The position numbers and the translations under genes were made by a program. The notes below the pieces were generated by a model, which worked only from the letters and a program-made list of their open reading frames with translations, made no database searches and was not told where the DNA came from. This document shows positions 45,334-56,081 of a stretch of DNA of 64,000 bases, piece after piece (the stretch's first letter is position 1; each line of letters begins with the position of its first letter). Origin of the DNA: Dryococelus australis. Its lineage: Eukaryota > Arthropoda > Insecta > Phasmatodea > Phasmatidae. The stretch covers positions 43,065,056 through 43,129,055 of the forward strand of contig CM057006.1 in the NCBI GenBank assembly GCA_029891345.1, in the 5' to 3' direction.

Positions 45334-46340
45334 TGTTACTCCGCACAAGAAGGGGTTAGAGACGTCGCTGGATGACAAGAGATGATATAGTAAATCACTA
45401 TTGTGAACGAGGGGGTTTATTTAGACATGATGAACATACAATGACATTGTACTGTAGTATTAAACACTCGGTGGGGGGGGGGGAGGGCGAGCTTATGTGA
45501 ACTGATATTAATTTAAATTGCATTATTGTGATTAATTACTCACGCCACTACTGCGATAAAGTAACTGGAATGTCCCCACCTTAAACATTGTTCCGGAGGC
45601 TGTTTCTGGTAGAGAGGTTAGCAGCGATCGGACCAACCCGTTCTGCGTTCTTCCCTAGATGCTGGCTGGATGAGGAAAGACGACGCCTCCCCCCCCCCCT
45701 CAACTGTACATTGTTGGTGCGCTGTTTGAAAAGATGACCCCCGATGGCTTGCCGGTGGAGAGGATTACTGCTGTCGGCCTTTTCGCAATCGATAAGTTTA
45801 TGCAATTCCAGGCGTCCAGGATTAATGTGTGAAGGTGTGATCAGGCAGGGATGTCTCCTTAAGGGGGCCGCCTACGTGACGCGACATAGCACAGGAGCGA
45901 GCGAACGCTACGGGTGACACTGGCATGCACATCAAGTGCCGCATCGCCACTATGCGCCAAGCACTAAACTAGCACGCAAGCTTTTTTGTCGAACCGTTCT
46001 TTTCTATGAGACTTTAAACGGTGACCGCATTAATTTACTGATGGAAAGTCTGATGCAAAGTTCAATGCAGGATTGTATCTGTGTTTCACGTAGATCCAGT
46101 CAGCACATTTTGACATACGTTAGTCTGAAAATGCTGCTTTTATATATGATGGAGGGCTTGCGATATTAGTAGTGTCTTGAAAGCGATATTCCGTCATCGC
46201 CTGAAGTTTGTTTTCTTTTCTTAAATTAGCACATTGGGCGTACTTGGAAACTTTCGTCAAAAAACGGATTTCCCAACATACTGCAACACATTTCAAGCGC
46301 CAGGTAGGCGGCCCCCTTAAGGCCTGATCACGACGTAACA
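45334..46340 (-). mobile_element. Family D LTR with nested TTAA element
   Basis: Begins TGTTACTCCGCAC and ends 'cacgacgtaaca'. Internal D blocks include 'ctcacgccactactgcg', 'tgtccccaccttaaacattg' and 'ggtgtgatcaggcag'. The right terminal 'aaggcctgatcac' is split from the rest by the element at 45863-46316. Removing that leaves about 550 bp. Flanks (tttc and atgc) do not match, so the duplication is lost or the left edge is misplaced. Confidence 0.65.
45863..46316. mobile_element. TTAA-flanked piggyBac-like MITE, copy P2
   Basis: 454 bp with near-perfect inverted termini GGGGGCCGCCTAC and GTAGGCGGCCCCC, flanked by TTAA (45859-45862 and 46317-46320). The termini are close to those of P1 at 8729-9158, so both belong to one family. 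It sits inside the D LTR, whose other copies have an uninterrupted 'gctaaggcctgatcac' at the same place. No transposase. Confidence 0.9.
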
Positions 46341-46851
46341 ATGCGTTTAATACTGGGCTGGAGAACGGAACAACATCCATGCTCCACTTTCGGCGCCTAA
46401 TTTCGTGTACAACCAAGGCAGTGAATACTATTTATTTATTTTTTTTTTTTTTTCATTTCCAGGATGCTTCGTACACATTCTTACTGCAGATTAACACGCC
46501 ACAAATACTAATATATTAATTTTTCTGCAGTAACTGCGTCCGATTATAGGGTGGAATGAATCCCGTTTACTACCAACTCCACACATTCTATCCTCGTTCG
46601 CCAATGCTATTAAATAACCTCCAAATCCGCAAGCAACAATAGGTTCGCGCGTTTCTGGCAAACTTCCCCGCCACTGTGACGTCAGCGCGCGAAAAGCATT
46701 TGCGCTCCAGACCTCGTGCAGTTTATGCAAGAGATTGGCCGAAAGGAGAATGACGTAGGAGGTACACATACGCGCCTGTGAGAAGGTATCGGAACTACTT
46801 CGCTGCGCGCATTTCGCATTGTGAAGGCAACGGAACACGGCCAACTGTATG
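46341..46851. other. Unassigned DNA
   Basis: T run near 46440-46454. The 150-codon minus frame 46491-46943 is unrepeated and has no recognisable domain. Its first codons lie in the family B element, which argues against a gene. Confidence 0.35.
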
Positions 46852-48131
46852 TATAGTCTATTCACGGTATCTTCACACTTTGTGAATAACCTTTGATAGA
46901 TTACCACATATATGACATGTTTGGTTATTTCCAAAATATACAATGTAACACAAGCGTTTTATACCTCTGTTAACATGAAAGAATCATACTGTTCGTTAAA
47001 TTGAAGTTTTACCTGCATTTTGTTTATAAATAATAATATTTCATTTATAATAAATATGAATAAAACAGCGAGAAAACATGTGTGTTGGTAGCGCCTTATA
47101 AGAAATAGTTCTCGTGCAAAATATTATTACAACTAAGTGCGCACGAATTATATGCGTAGTCCTTTGGTGTTATTTTCTAGACTTAGTTCGACTTAGTTTG
47201 CACTGGGCGGAGGAATATTCTGAAAGAAGAACTTAGGCAGTGTGACGGTGTTGCCAACACACACAGGACGAGGTCTTTTGTCTGAACTGCTTCCTGAATG
47301 TAGGTGTTTTAAGTTGGAGAACAGCCGAGACCCCCCCCCCCCCCCGGACGATGTCAAAAAAAGGGATTTGGGTTGGTTCCAGGGAAAATGTTTGAAAATA
47401 TTCGTTGCCTTGCGTTTATATATCTTCAAATGATTTACAAACCCCCCCCCCCCCCAAGATCACATTGAAAAAACTTAATATGAAAATATACTTTTCCCAC
47501 TAATTACATTTAGTATAAAAATTTAGTATAAAAAATAGTTCTGTTTAAAACTTCCCTCAAAATTTACATTTTTACAAAATTACGTCTCTTTCCAGCTAAA
47601 TGCAGGGTACACATAATTATTTTGCTTTAAACTATACTTAACTAAAATTGCAGCAAACCTCCCCCACCCTCCTCTTTAAAATGTTTTTCCTGCCCAAGTG
47701 AAAGCCCTGTGCTGTCTCGCCGAATCTGGGTGAGACACCTGTATTTATATTTTATTTGAAATCGTCCAAAATATCACAAAATGGTCTTCACTCCGTCGAT
47801 ACCCAGAAGTCCCGGAGGGGCACCCTGGTGGTACGTGACTGGCTGGTTGCATCACGTGGTCAAGGTGACATACGAGGGAGGGGAAGGCAGTCGTAGATTT
47901 CGTGGGCGGTAGAGTGGCCCCGCGGCGCCCAGACCAGCAGGCCCGCCCCAGCGGACGTGAGGCGCGGAGCTCGTCAAACACACCCCCGTCGCAGCGAAGG
48001 TAAGCCGTCCCAAACGGCCAACATTTTACCAACTTCATATGGCACCGTCGGTTTAACTTTCGTTTGATGTGCAGGGATAGCCGTCACAGCAGGTCATCAG
48101 AAAAGTGTGAAGTAACCGTGAATGGATTATA
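46852..48131 (+). mobile_element. Family B MITE interrupted by a solo LTR
   Basis: Starts TATAGTCTATTCACGGTATC, runs to 'agaacttaggcag' at 47240, and resumes 'gcaggtcatcagaaaagtgt' at 48089, ending 'aagtaaccgtgaatggattata'. Subtracting the insertion and its duplicated 4 bp gives 428 bp, the length of uninterrupted B elements. Confidence 0.85.
47241..48088. mobile_element. Solo-LTR-like insertion, 848 bp
   Basis: Starts TGTGACGG and ends CCGTCACA, an exact 8-bp inverted repeat with TG...CA ends. It is flanked by a perfect 4-bp duplication GCAG (47237-47240 and 48089-48092) inside a family B element. These three properties together are those of an LTR retroelement insertion reduced to one LTR. 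The interior holds runs of 15 C (47331-47345) and 14 C (47442-47455) and a G+C-rich 3' part (47800-48010). No internal genes and no second copy in the window, so the alternative of a DNA element with 4-bp duplication cannot be excluded. Confidence 0.75.
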
Positions 48132-48814
48132 TTTCAGAATTACCTGAAGTGTTCAGAATTTGTTACTTGAAGAACGCAGCACTTGCGAGAGCTATGCACT
48201 CACTGGCAAAACTACAAGTGTATTTGTTCACCTCTGGGAGCCCTGATCAAACAACGAATTGAAAAGCAGAAGCGTCTTTTGTTTGAATTGTTATGACGAA
48301 ATTAGAAGTTGGATGTGAAAATGAGTTCGGAATTGCTAATTTTCGTACATAACAAGTGGCTCAATAACTTTTAATGGCGCAGTCAACACTGATTTTGAGG
48401 GAGCATTTAATTATCTTTTTGATTTTTGAAAGGGAATGTAATTATTTATCAGTCTTTCAGAAGCCTTGGCATTGTTAGTATGTGTATTTGCCATTAATTT
48501 TTTTAAGAAGTCGTGGTTTTAATTTTGCGTCGGGAATCGGCAATAAGGGCTGTGAAGATGTTGGATTGTGTTTTCTCTCTCTCTCTCCCCCTCTCCATTC
48601 TCCAAGTACGTTCTGGAAACGTACTTGGTTATTATTTCGGTGCAGGTCGGCTCGTTTGAGAAAAGTATTTGGGACAGGGTTCGGACTAGTGTCCGAAGGA
48701 ACGCTTTGTGCCTCGCGATAACAGTAGCACCGCATGGTGCCTTTATTTAGGCATGTCTGTGGTGCCGTGGTTGTGAGGGGCGGATGTAGTACTGTGGCGC
48801 TGTGGTTTTATAAA
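48132..48814. other. Unassigned DNA
   Basis: A CT-rich tract lies near 48573-48597. No gene is seen; frames of 79-86 codons on opposite strands overlap there. Confidence 0.35.
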
Positions 48815-49304
48815 GGCCCTTTCACACGATCAAACATTTCTTCAAATTACCTTCAATTTATATTGGATTCAATTCATTGAATGCTTGTCATCATAGAAAC
48901 GTCATAATCGCGGCCATTTGCTTTTTAAATTTCTTAAATATCTCTTTTTCCTTCAAGATTTTCGTTTAGAATATGTTCTATATTTTCTTGAATCCAAAAA
49001 TGCAATGGCTTGCAGCTGCCTTGCTGACAGTATTAAATAATGCACTTAAAAAAAAATATAATGTACAATAAAATTAAAACAATTTGTTGGTGTTTAACCA
49101 ATTATTTACGTATCGTGCATGAGTCGTAGACACTTACAAGAATCTACTTTTCGAATTTTTAAACTGGTTCCATTAAAAGATTTGTGATAATTTTTTTATG
49201 TGGAGACTTCCAAGCTTATTGAATGCAATTCATTGAAAGGCAAATTAAATGATTTTTAGTTGAATAAATTTAATTCAGCAAATATGTGTTCTTTTGAAAT
49301 GGCC
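48815..49304. mobile_element. Probable MITE with GGCC(C/A)TTTCA ends
   Basis: About 490 bp. The left end ggccctttcacacgatcaaa and the reversed right end 'ggccatttcaaaagaacaca' agree at roughly 70% over 35 bp. A 'ttcattgaatgc'-type block recurs inverted further in ('gaatgcaattcattga'). No clear target duplication was found. It resembles MITEs with GGCCNTTTCACACG ends, but the superfamily is uncertain. Confidence 0.45.
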
Positions 49305-49640
49305 GTTAGCTTATGGTGCCAGCTGCTACCTTCTTGAAGACAACTGCCCGTCATAGAGTCAACATGACTTAAATCGGCCGGACGCGATATCGCAGTTGCC
49401 GCGTTCGTAAACAACTAACGGCTGTGTAACTTAAATTTATAATGGATTCAGCGATGCTGTTATCGTAATCTGCCTGGCTCGTGGTATCGCGAATTGTTTC
49501 GTGTGTCTGCTGTGCAAAATGAGTGAACTGCATAAACGTAAGACGTATTGAAATCTCCGGAAAATTTTCGACGTTTCATTTCTGGACTTTTGTCATGCTT
49601 GTATTTACCGGCTGGTCCATCTAGCAAAATACATATGGCC
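49305..49640. other. Unassigned DNA
   Basis: Nothing recognised. Confidence 0.35.
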
Positions 49641-49840
49641 TATTTAGGGTTTACAGTCGGATGCCAAGCCGGCCAACAGCTGGCATGCACCAGTCACTAT
49701 TGCTGGTCCTGAAGTGGTACCACTAACTAGCAATACTCTGGCCCAGGTGGGGTGAACACAAATGGCCCACCGGTGTACCACTTCATAACCACCAGATGGT
49801 CCACAGATGGATGGCCTTACTTCCACCATGTGTCAAACAC
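49641..49840. repeat. G+C-richer segment with internal hairpin
   Basis: Contains 'gaagtggtac' near 49711 and its exact reverse complement 'gtaccacttc' near 49777, extended imperfectly on both sides ('gctggtcct' opposite 'ataaccaccag'). It may be the body of the tRNA-derived element whose head lies at 49972-50024 on the minus strand. The 61-codon frame here is not convincing. Confidence 0.4.
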
Positions 49841-49971
49841 TGTCTCTTAAAAATAATTATTTTTAGCATCATTCTTAACTTCTCTTTGTTTTTGAATTTC
49901 GTTTAGTTCACTATTAAACACACTATACGACATGAAAATGTTATGCTTGCCGAAGGAGAGAAGGGGGCATG

Positions 49972-50024
49972 AACTTACGCCCCTTGCAGTGACTGCCCAG
50001 CATGCTAACCATTACCCCACTGTG
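49972..50024 (-). mobile_element. tRNA-like SINE head
   Basis: On the minus strand: 'agtggggtaatggttagcat' (box A-like), then 'gtaagttcatgccccc' (box B-like). The spacing fits an RNA polymerase III promoter, but no acceptor stem can form. Probably a SINE promoter or decayed tRNA. Confidence 0.5.
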
Positions 50025-50035
50025 TATTCATATGT

Positions 50036-53000
50036 TTAGATTAACTAGTTTAGAATATATTAGGACTTCAATTGTTATCAAACATTTATGTATTATAAAT
50101 TACACCAGTTATTCCATTGCATTAAAATTTACCACGAGCGAAAATTTCGTATCTTAATCGCGATATTAACCTGGAAAACTTGCCATTAATGTAATTTTTC
50201 GCTGTATGTATATCATCTGGATGCTATTCGTCTGTTTTCAAATGCAGTCGGCATATATGAATTTTTCAGTGATGTGAAACAACAAAAGCCCTTCAATGTT
50301 AATTTTGTAAAGGTAATTATATATTGTTTTTTTTTTTTAACTTCTAATTTTTATTGCATGCAGTCGTACATGTTAAATATTACATATGTCAAATTATTCA
50401 TGACCAGTCACAAATTCACACCTAATACTGAATTTAAAGCATTTTTCCGTAGTTGTTTCCGTCACTATATATTTACAAATAGTATACTCATAGCAAGCAA
50501 GACATTTGTAAGATATTTCATAAGAAAAGTAATTCTTTAATTTTTTTTTTATTACAGGATGCAAATAGGGGCCAAGTAACGTGATAGATGCATACTAAAG
50601 TTCAGAAGTGATACTTCTTACGTGAGCACAGCAGCACTGTGCGAACAGCGCTTCTCGCGTGATCACAACGGTAGGAGCGCCGCGCCAAGCAGAAAGGCCA
50701 CCGAGCAATTTCCATAACTCGCACCGACACTAAGTTACGTTAGAGCGGGTGGGTCGAGAAGGGATATAGGGATGGGACGAGGAGGGGCGAGGCAGAGTGA
50801 GAAGGGATGTGGGTATTCTGGCTAGTGTACAATCAGGCTTTTGAGTGAAGGGGGGAGGAGAGAGAGCGAATGGAGAGCACTGTACCCAAACCCCCTTTCA
50901 TAAATCCCCCCGCCCCTGCGGTTATTCTCCTGGCCAGGCCCCGCTAATTCGCAGATTCAACAACGTTGACAAGACGCACCCTGAGAATACTTATCACATC
51001 CTCCAGTGAGGCCGCTCTGAATTACCGCAAACCCCACCGAGGCGCGAGAAAAAAAAAAAATCACAACCGGCATTATCTCAACTCGCCTAACACCACAACT
51101 GCTCTTTCAGCAAAGCTCTACTTGCGTAAAACATCTTGCTTACTACATAGTCGTAAACTTTTAAAACGTGCGCCTTATCTTTATTATTAAAGTGAACGCT
51201 ATGGTTCACTACCGAACCTCGAGTGTGCGAGCTGGGGGGGGGGGGGGGGGGGGGGGAGAAACAGACGGCAAAAAAAAAAATACAGCTGGAACTCCGGTGC
51301 TTGGAAAGATATGAGAAAATAACGGAGGAATCGTACGAAACAAAAGAGTGAAGGAAGGGGAAAAAGTGCCATCTCATTACTGGAAACTCGGGGGTGTTTG
51401 AAGAAGAGAAAATGGTTTAGAACATTTCATTTTAGATGTATGAATTTGGATGACCACGCACAGGTGAGAGACGCGAGAGGAATATTTGGTCACCTTCAGC
51501 ATAGTTTCCCGTTTTCAAGTTGGTGAAAGATATTTGGTGAAAGTAACTACTTACACCCCCTCCCCTGGAGCCCTATAATACAAATGCCCGATACTTGTTA
51601 ATTTATTATACAAGTAATGCCGGGAACTGATCCGGGAACGACTAAATATTACATTAATATACATAATTGGGTGTCGAATAGACAATATAACGAGCAACCT
51701 GCATATTTAATTATTCAGCGTTGATAAATAATCGGAAGTTGAAAACAAATTGTGCTTCCGCTTCACGAAATATGAAGCACAATAAGGGCAGCAGACTCGG
51801 GTACATATAATAAATTCTATAATTATATATAATTATGTTATTTTGAAAAAAAGATTTCGCAAAGTTTGGTTTTTTTTTTTTTTTTTTTTTTTGTTGAACT
51901 ATATTTTAAATACTCGGTGTTTAATCTTTAATACTGTTAGCATTATTTGCAACTAACTGTTTGATTATTTCGAACCTCACGGGCGGTACACCCCCTGAAG
52001 TAAATAGCTTAAGTCGTACATTTCTTATTTTGACTTATTTCTTCGTGGAAAACGTACAACCCCACGTTGTTATTCAGACAGTAACATTTAGTATATGCTT
52101 AAAAACTTGATCAGAGAGCTTCGGGGGTAACGAAATAAATTCTGATGTACATATGAAACCTACATTACTTTATTATGGTTGTTGCTGTCGAGCTGTGAAT
52201 ATTTTATTTACTAAGGTCTAATTGTAACTGATAGATTAAAAAAAAAAAAAAAAAAAACGTGGCAGTAAATTACTCATCTGCTGGATCTAAAAAAAAAAAA
52301 AGCATCTAAATGCACAGTAATTTGTTTTATCCGTAGTCGTAAATGGTGTCCAGTGTTTTGATGGATGAATACGTTTTAAATAAACAGTGAACGCAATCCT
52401 GTGCTAAATGAAAAAAAATATCGCTACAAAAGCCATTTCGCACAAATACATTTTCATTCTTCCGCGTTTATTGTGAAAATACCGAAGAACTCTCCGGTCC
52501 CGCCTTGAACGAGATGCAAATTATATTCAAAATTCATATCCCCGAGAAGCAGAATTCTCTGAAGAAAAAAAAAAGTGCAGGTTTCTACAGGGAGGAATCT
52601 TCCCTTGGGGGAAAGCACGCAGACCTTATCAGCATTCTTCATTTCGCGGTCGAGATCTTTGTAACAAGCGCAGGACCCCAAATAAGGTCTTTCCTTCTGA
52701 ACCCAGCAGTATAATCAGGAATGAAAATGCCTTTCCTTTCTGCGAAATACCTTCTTCAATTTAATAACTGGTCCGTAGTAAATTAATACATGCAGTTTTT
52801 AACATACATTTATATACGGAGCTTATTTACAGAACGAGAAAACATTCCTGGCGTCAAGTTTTAATCTAACAGCTGGCAAAATGAACTTATTATCTCAAGT
52901 TGCACGTTGCGACGTGATTGCAGTTTCCCCATTATCAGTTGAAGTTGACTAATATTAGCTGTGGAACCCTTCCGCATATTGATGTACATATCGTTGGTAA

Positions 53001-53096
53001 TATATCGCCACCTGTAACAGATAGAAATACTTCAGGAATTTGAACGTTACCGGAATCTGAAAAGTCACTTTGGAGAAATTACGTGTTTATATTCTA
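50036..53096. other. Unassigned DNA with long homopolymers
   Basis: About 3 kb with no gene recognised. It has a G+C-richer patch at 50640-50960, a run of 23 G at 51234-51256, T runs near 51870-51891, and A runs near 52239-52257 and 52290-52301. The 88-codon frame at 50274-50540 is A+T-driven and without a domain. Confidence 0.4.
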
Positions 53097-53621
53097 TTAG
53101 CGACCCTCCCCGGCCTTCGGGTGCGATTTTGCAAATATGGCGTTGTTTATGTTTACACCAAGTTTATACACTAAATGCTTAAGATAACTGTCATAAGATT
53201 AATACTGTGTTGTTCAAAAATTCTTCGTAAGTGAACCCCTATTTTTAAAAAGGCTAAAATGTTTACTGTGGGTCATCCTTAAAGGTTAAACATATGATGT
53301 TGCGGACTTTTTTTTTTTTAGACATTTTTGGGATCTACAATTCTGTAGGCAGTAGATTAATTTGGTGTATCTCTTATGGTTTAGTCAACGAAAGCCTTGC
53401 AAGCGCCCGAATAGCGGCTTTTTCCGACTTGATTATAAAACGTCGATATTTCTATACTATCCTTACATTAAATAGTAATGTATTATATACGTAAACCTTC
53501 TTCGAGAAATTCTCTAAATGTTGATGAAAACCGCGTCAAAATCCATCAAGTAGTTTAGAAGACTTAGCCGAATACACAGACACACGCGGCTAGACGACTT
53601 TTGTTTTATACTATGTATAGA
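53097..53621 (-). mobile_element. Helitron-like non-autonomous element, copy 2
   Basis: 525 bp. On the minus strand it begins TCTATACATAGTATAAAAC, preceded by A, and ends CTAA, followed by T. Compared with copy 1 it keeps 'ggattttgacgcggttttca' and the 'aaaagccgct' core. CTAA rather than CTAG still fits the CTRR rule. Only about 45 bp separate it from the A element at 53667. Confidence 0.8.
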
Positions 53622-53666
53622 TATAAATGCGTGAACGTGGTAGGTGAATGGTGATAGTCACGGGCG

Positions 53667-53882
53667 TATAGTCTATTTTTTAAGGCCCTGCTAAATCTTT
53701 CGTTAAAGAAAATTGATTTTTTTCCACCACTTTTTGTTGTAAACATTAAGTGACTAATAAACAGTGTGTGTACATTTCTGTACATTAAAAAGTTAACACC
53801 TCGGGCTGCAATAGAATACATTCGTTATATGCCGGTCGGCAGGGCCTTAAAAAGTGCTCACTTTACCGTGAACAGCCCATAA
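53667..53882 (-). mobile_element. Family A MITE, short form, left end worn
   Basis: About 216 bp. The left terminus is reduced to 'tatagtctattttttaaggc'. The right terminus is intact: 'cactttaccgtgaacagcccata'. On the minus strand it carries 'gaggtgttaactttttaatg' and 'cacactgtttattagtcact'. Confidence 0.8.
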
Positions 53883-53951
53883 ACGTTTTTAGATACGTTT
53901 TAAAATGTCCCTCCAGACCAAAAAGTTGTAAAATGTTTTTAAAATTACGTA

Positions 53952-54770
53952 TATGTGGTCTATTGCCTGTTTCGTCACACTTTTTAAATCAAAACTTTGA
54001 AAAATCACCCCACGTGTGATATGTTTGATTGTATCCTAAACATGACACGTACCACAAGCCTTTTACATTTTTGCTAACACAAAAGCATTTAATTTTTAAT
54101 TAAATTGAACTTTTACTTATATTTCTATATACATATTATAAAACAAAGTCGCCCGGTCGCGTGTGTGTGTGAATTCGGCTAAGGCTTCTAAACTACTAGA
54201 TGGATTTTTATGCGGTTTTCACCTTCATTTAGAGAATTTCTTGAGGAAGGTTCAGGTATATAATAAATTAAATTTTAATGTAAGAATAGTAGAGCAATGT
54301 CGACGTTTTCTGACCAAGTCGGGAAAAGCCGCTTTTCGGGCGCTTACATAGCTTACGCTGACTAAACCATAACATATACACCTAATTACTGTAGTACAGA
54401 ATTGTAGATATCAAAAAGGCGAACAAAAAAGTCCTTGACAGCATATGTTTATCTTTTAAGGACCCGTAGTAACCATTTTTAAACAACGCCATATTTGTAA
54501 ATCGCACCCGCGTGTCGCTAGTTATATACAAATTAAATCATTTAATTTGTAATTAATACGAACTAAAAGAGCGAGGAAATGGGTGTGTTGGTAGTGCCTA
54601 GTAAGAAATAGTTCTAATAATGCAAACTATTATTAAAGCGAGTGCGCAAGAATGCGGTGCGTTGTCCCTGTGGTGTAATTTTGTAGACTTAGTTAAGCTT
54701 TGCTTGCATGAGGCGGAGGAATATCCTGGCAGTAGAACTTTAGCAGGTCTTCGGAAAAGTTGGAAGTAAC
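53952..54770 (+). mobile_element. Family B MITE interrupted by a Helitron
   Basis: The left part 'tatgtggtctattgcctgtt' runs to about 54123, the right part from 54522 to 'ggaaaagttggaagtaac' at 54770. The final terminal bases are missing. Without the Helitron the length is about 421 bp, matching intact B copies. Confidence 0.8.
54124..54521 (+). mobile_element. Helitron-like element, copy 3, internally deleted
   Basis: About 398 bp inside a B element. The 3' end is CTAG followed by T. The 5' end reads 'tctatatacatattataaaa', preceded by T rather than A, so that edge is mutated or misplaced. Relative to copy 4 it lacks about 100 bp of the 3' half. It retains 'gtcgcccggtcgcgtgtgtg', 'ttctaaactactagatggat' and 'ttctgaccaagtcgggaaaa'. 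Confidence 0.75.
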
Positions 54771-55031
54771 ATTACACATCTCCTTCGCTATAGCAAATCA
54801 ATACGTGCAACGAAGATCCCCTTCCCTTCCCCCTTAACCCTTTTTTTATAAGCTTGGAAATTTAAAAAAATTACGGAGAGGTTTTTTGTGAATTCACGGA
54901 AAACGTGAAAGTTTATTACTCGTAATTTTGCAAACATTACTGGATGTTTTTGCTTGCAATTTTAGCAATTTGACAGAAATGTTTCTTCGCGGTGTACTGC
55001 TGACGGTAATGAATCTACTACTTCGTTATCG
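54771..55031. other. Unassigned A+T-rich DNA
   Basis: Nothing recognised. Confidence 0.35.
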
Positions 55032-55462
55032 TAAAGGCTATTCATAATAAAATGAGTACTTTCGAAATCACCCTTAGCAGAAAAAGTCACCGCTCCTACT
55101 TGCATATATTTTATCGGGTGCACTGAGTGACATGCGCCCAGTAAAGTTGGTAACGAGGGAGTGAAAGTAGTTCGTCACCATAATGTCGAATAAAAAGTGT
55201 TAGGTAACCATTTCTAAGAACTTAAATTCTTTCCTTCGATTTCTGCCTTTCTTTTTATGCATCGAAGATTAAAAACTAGCAGATTTGTAAAATATTTACT
55301 TTTATAATAATTACACTTCTTGAATAGACCGGCTCATGAATAAAGTGATGAGGCCCATGACATTGTTAATTTTACATAAGGCGAAAGAATACACAACGTG
55401 CATAGACGTAGGTCTTAAGAAGGACTTTCGAAAGTGCTCGTTTTACCGTGAACAGCCTATAA
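55032..55462 (+). mobile_element. Family A MITE, long form
   Basis: About 430 bp. The left end is aaggctattcataataaaat, the right end 'ctcgttttaccgtgaacagcctata'. The interior has 'gcgcccagtaaagttggtaa' and 'gcatagacgtaggtcttaag'. It ends about 75 bp before the minisatellite. Confidence 0.85.
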
Positions 55463-55536
55463 TCATCTTCATAGGTTTCAATTATTATTTCGTGAACCGT
55501 TGCCGTAGGCAGTTCGCCCGGACAGTGGGCATAAAT

Positions 55537-56081
55537 AGGGTAACAACGCACAGCTCACCTGTATGGTAACAACGCACAGCGCACCTGTATGGTAACAACG
55601 CACAGCGCACCTGTATGGTAACAACGCACAGCGCATCTGTATGGTAACAACGCACAGCGCACCTGTATGGTAACAGCGCACCTGTATGGTAACAACGCAC
55701 AGCGCACCTGTATGGTAACAACGCACAGCGCATCTGTATGGTAACAACGCACAGCGCACCTGTATGGTAACAGCGCACCTGTATGGTAACAACGCACCTG
55801 TATGGTAACAACGCACCTGTATGGTAACAACGCACAACGCATCTGTATGGTAAACAACGCACAGCGCACCTGTATGGTAACAACGCACAGCGCATCTGTA
55901 TGGTAACAACGCACAGCGCATCTGTATGGTAACAACGCACAGCGCACCTGTATGGTAACAACGCACAGCGCACCTGTATGCTAACAACGCACAGCGCACC
56001 TGTATGGTAACAACGCACAGCGCACCTGTATGGTAACAGCGCACCTGTATGGTAACAACGCACAGCGCACCTGTATGGTAA
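55537..56081. repeat. Minisatellite, about 22 units of 26 bp
   Basis: Units of 26 bp built on CTGTATGGTAACAACGCAC followed by AGCGCAC or AGCGCAT. About five units are 19 bp, having lost 7 bp. I count 22 occurrences of CTGTATG. Because 26 is not a multiple of 3, successive units cycle through all reading frames. The consensus has no stop in any minus-strand frame, giving overlapping frames of 299, 188 and 130 codons that are not evidence of a gene. Higher-order patterns of CACCTG and CATCTG units suggest amplification of multi-unit blocks. Confidence 0.95.

Noticed and set aside
46491-46943. 150-codon minus-strand frame as a gene
   Set aside because: Its initiating part lies in a family B element and no domain is recognisable. 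Without transcript or conservation data it is not supportable.
55537-56081. CRISPR array
   Set aside because: The repeats directly abut with no unique spacers, vary between 19 and 26 bp, and lie in eukaryotic-type DNA.
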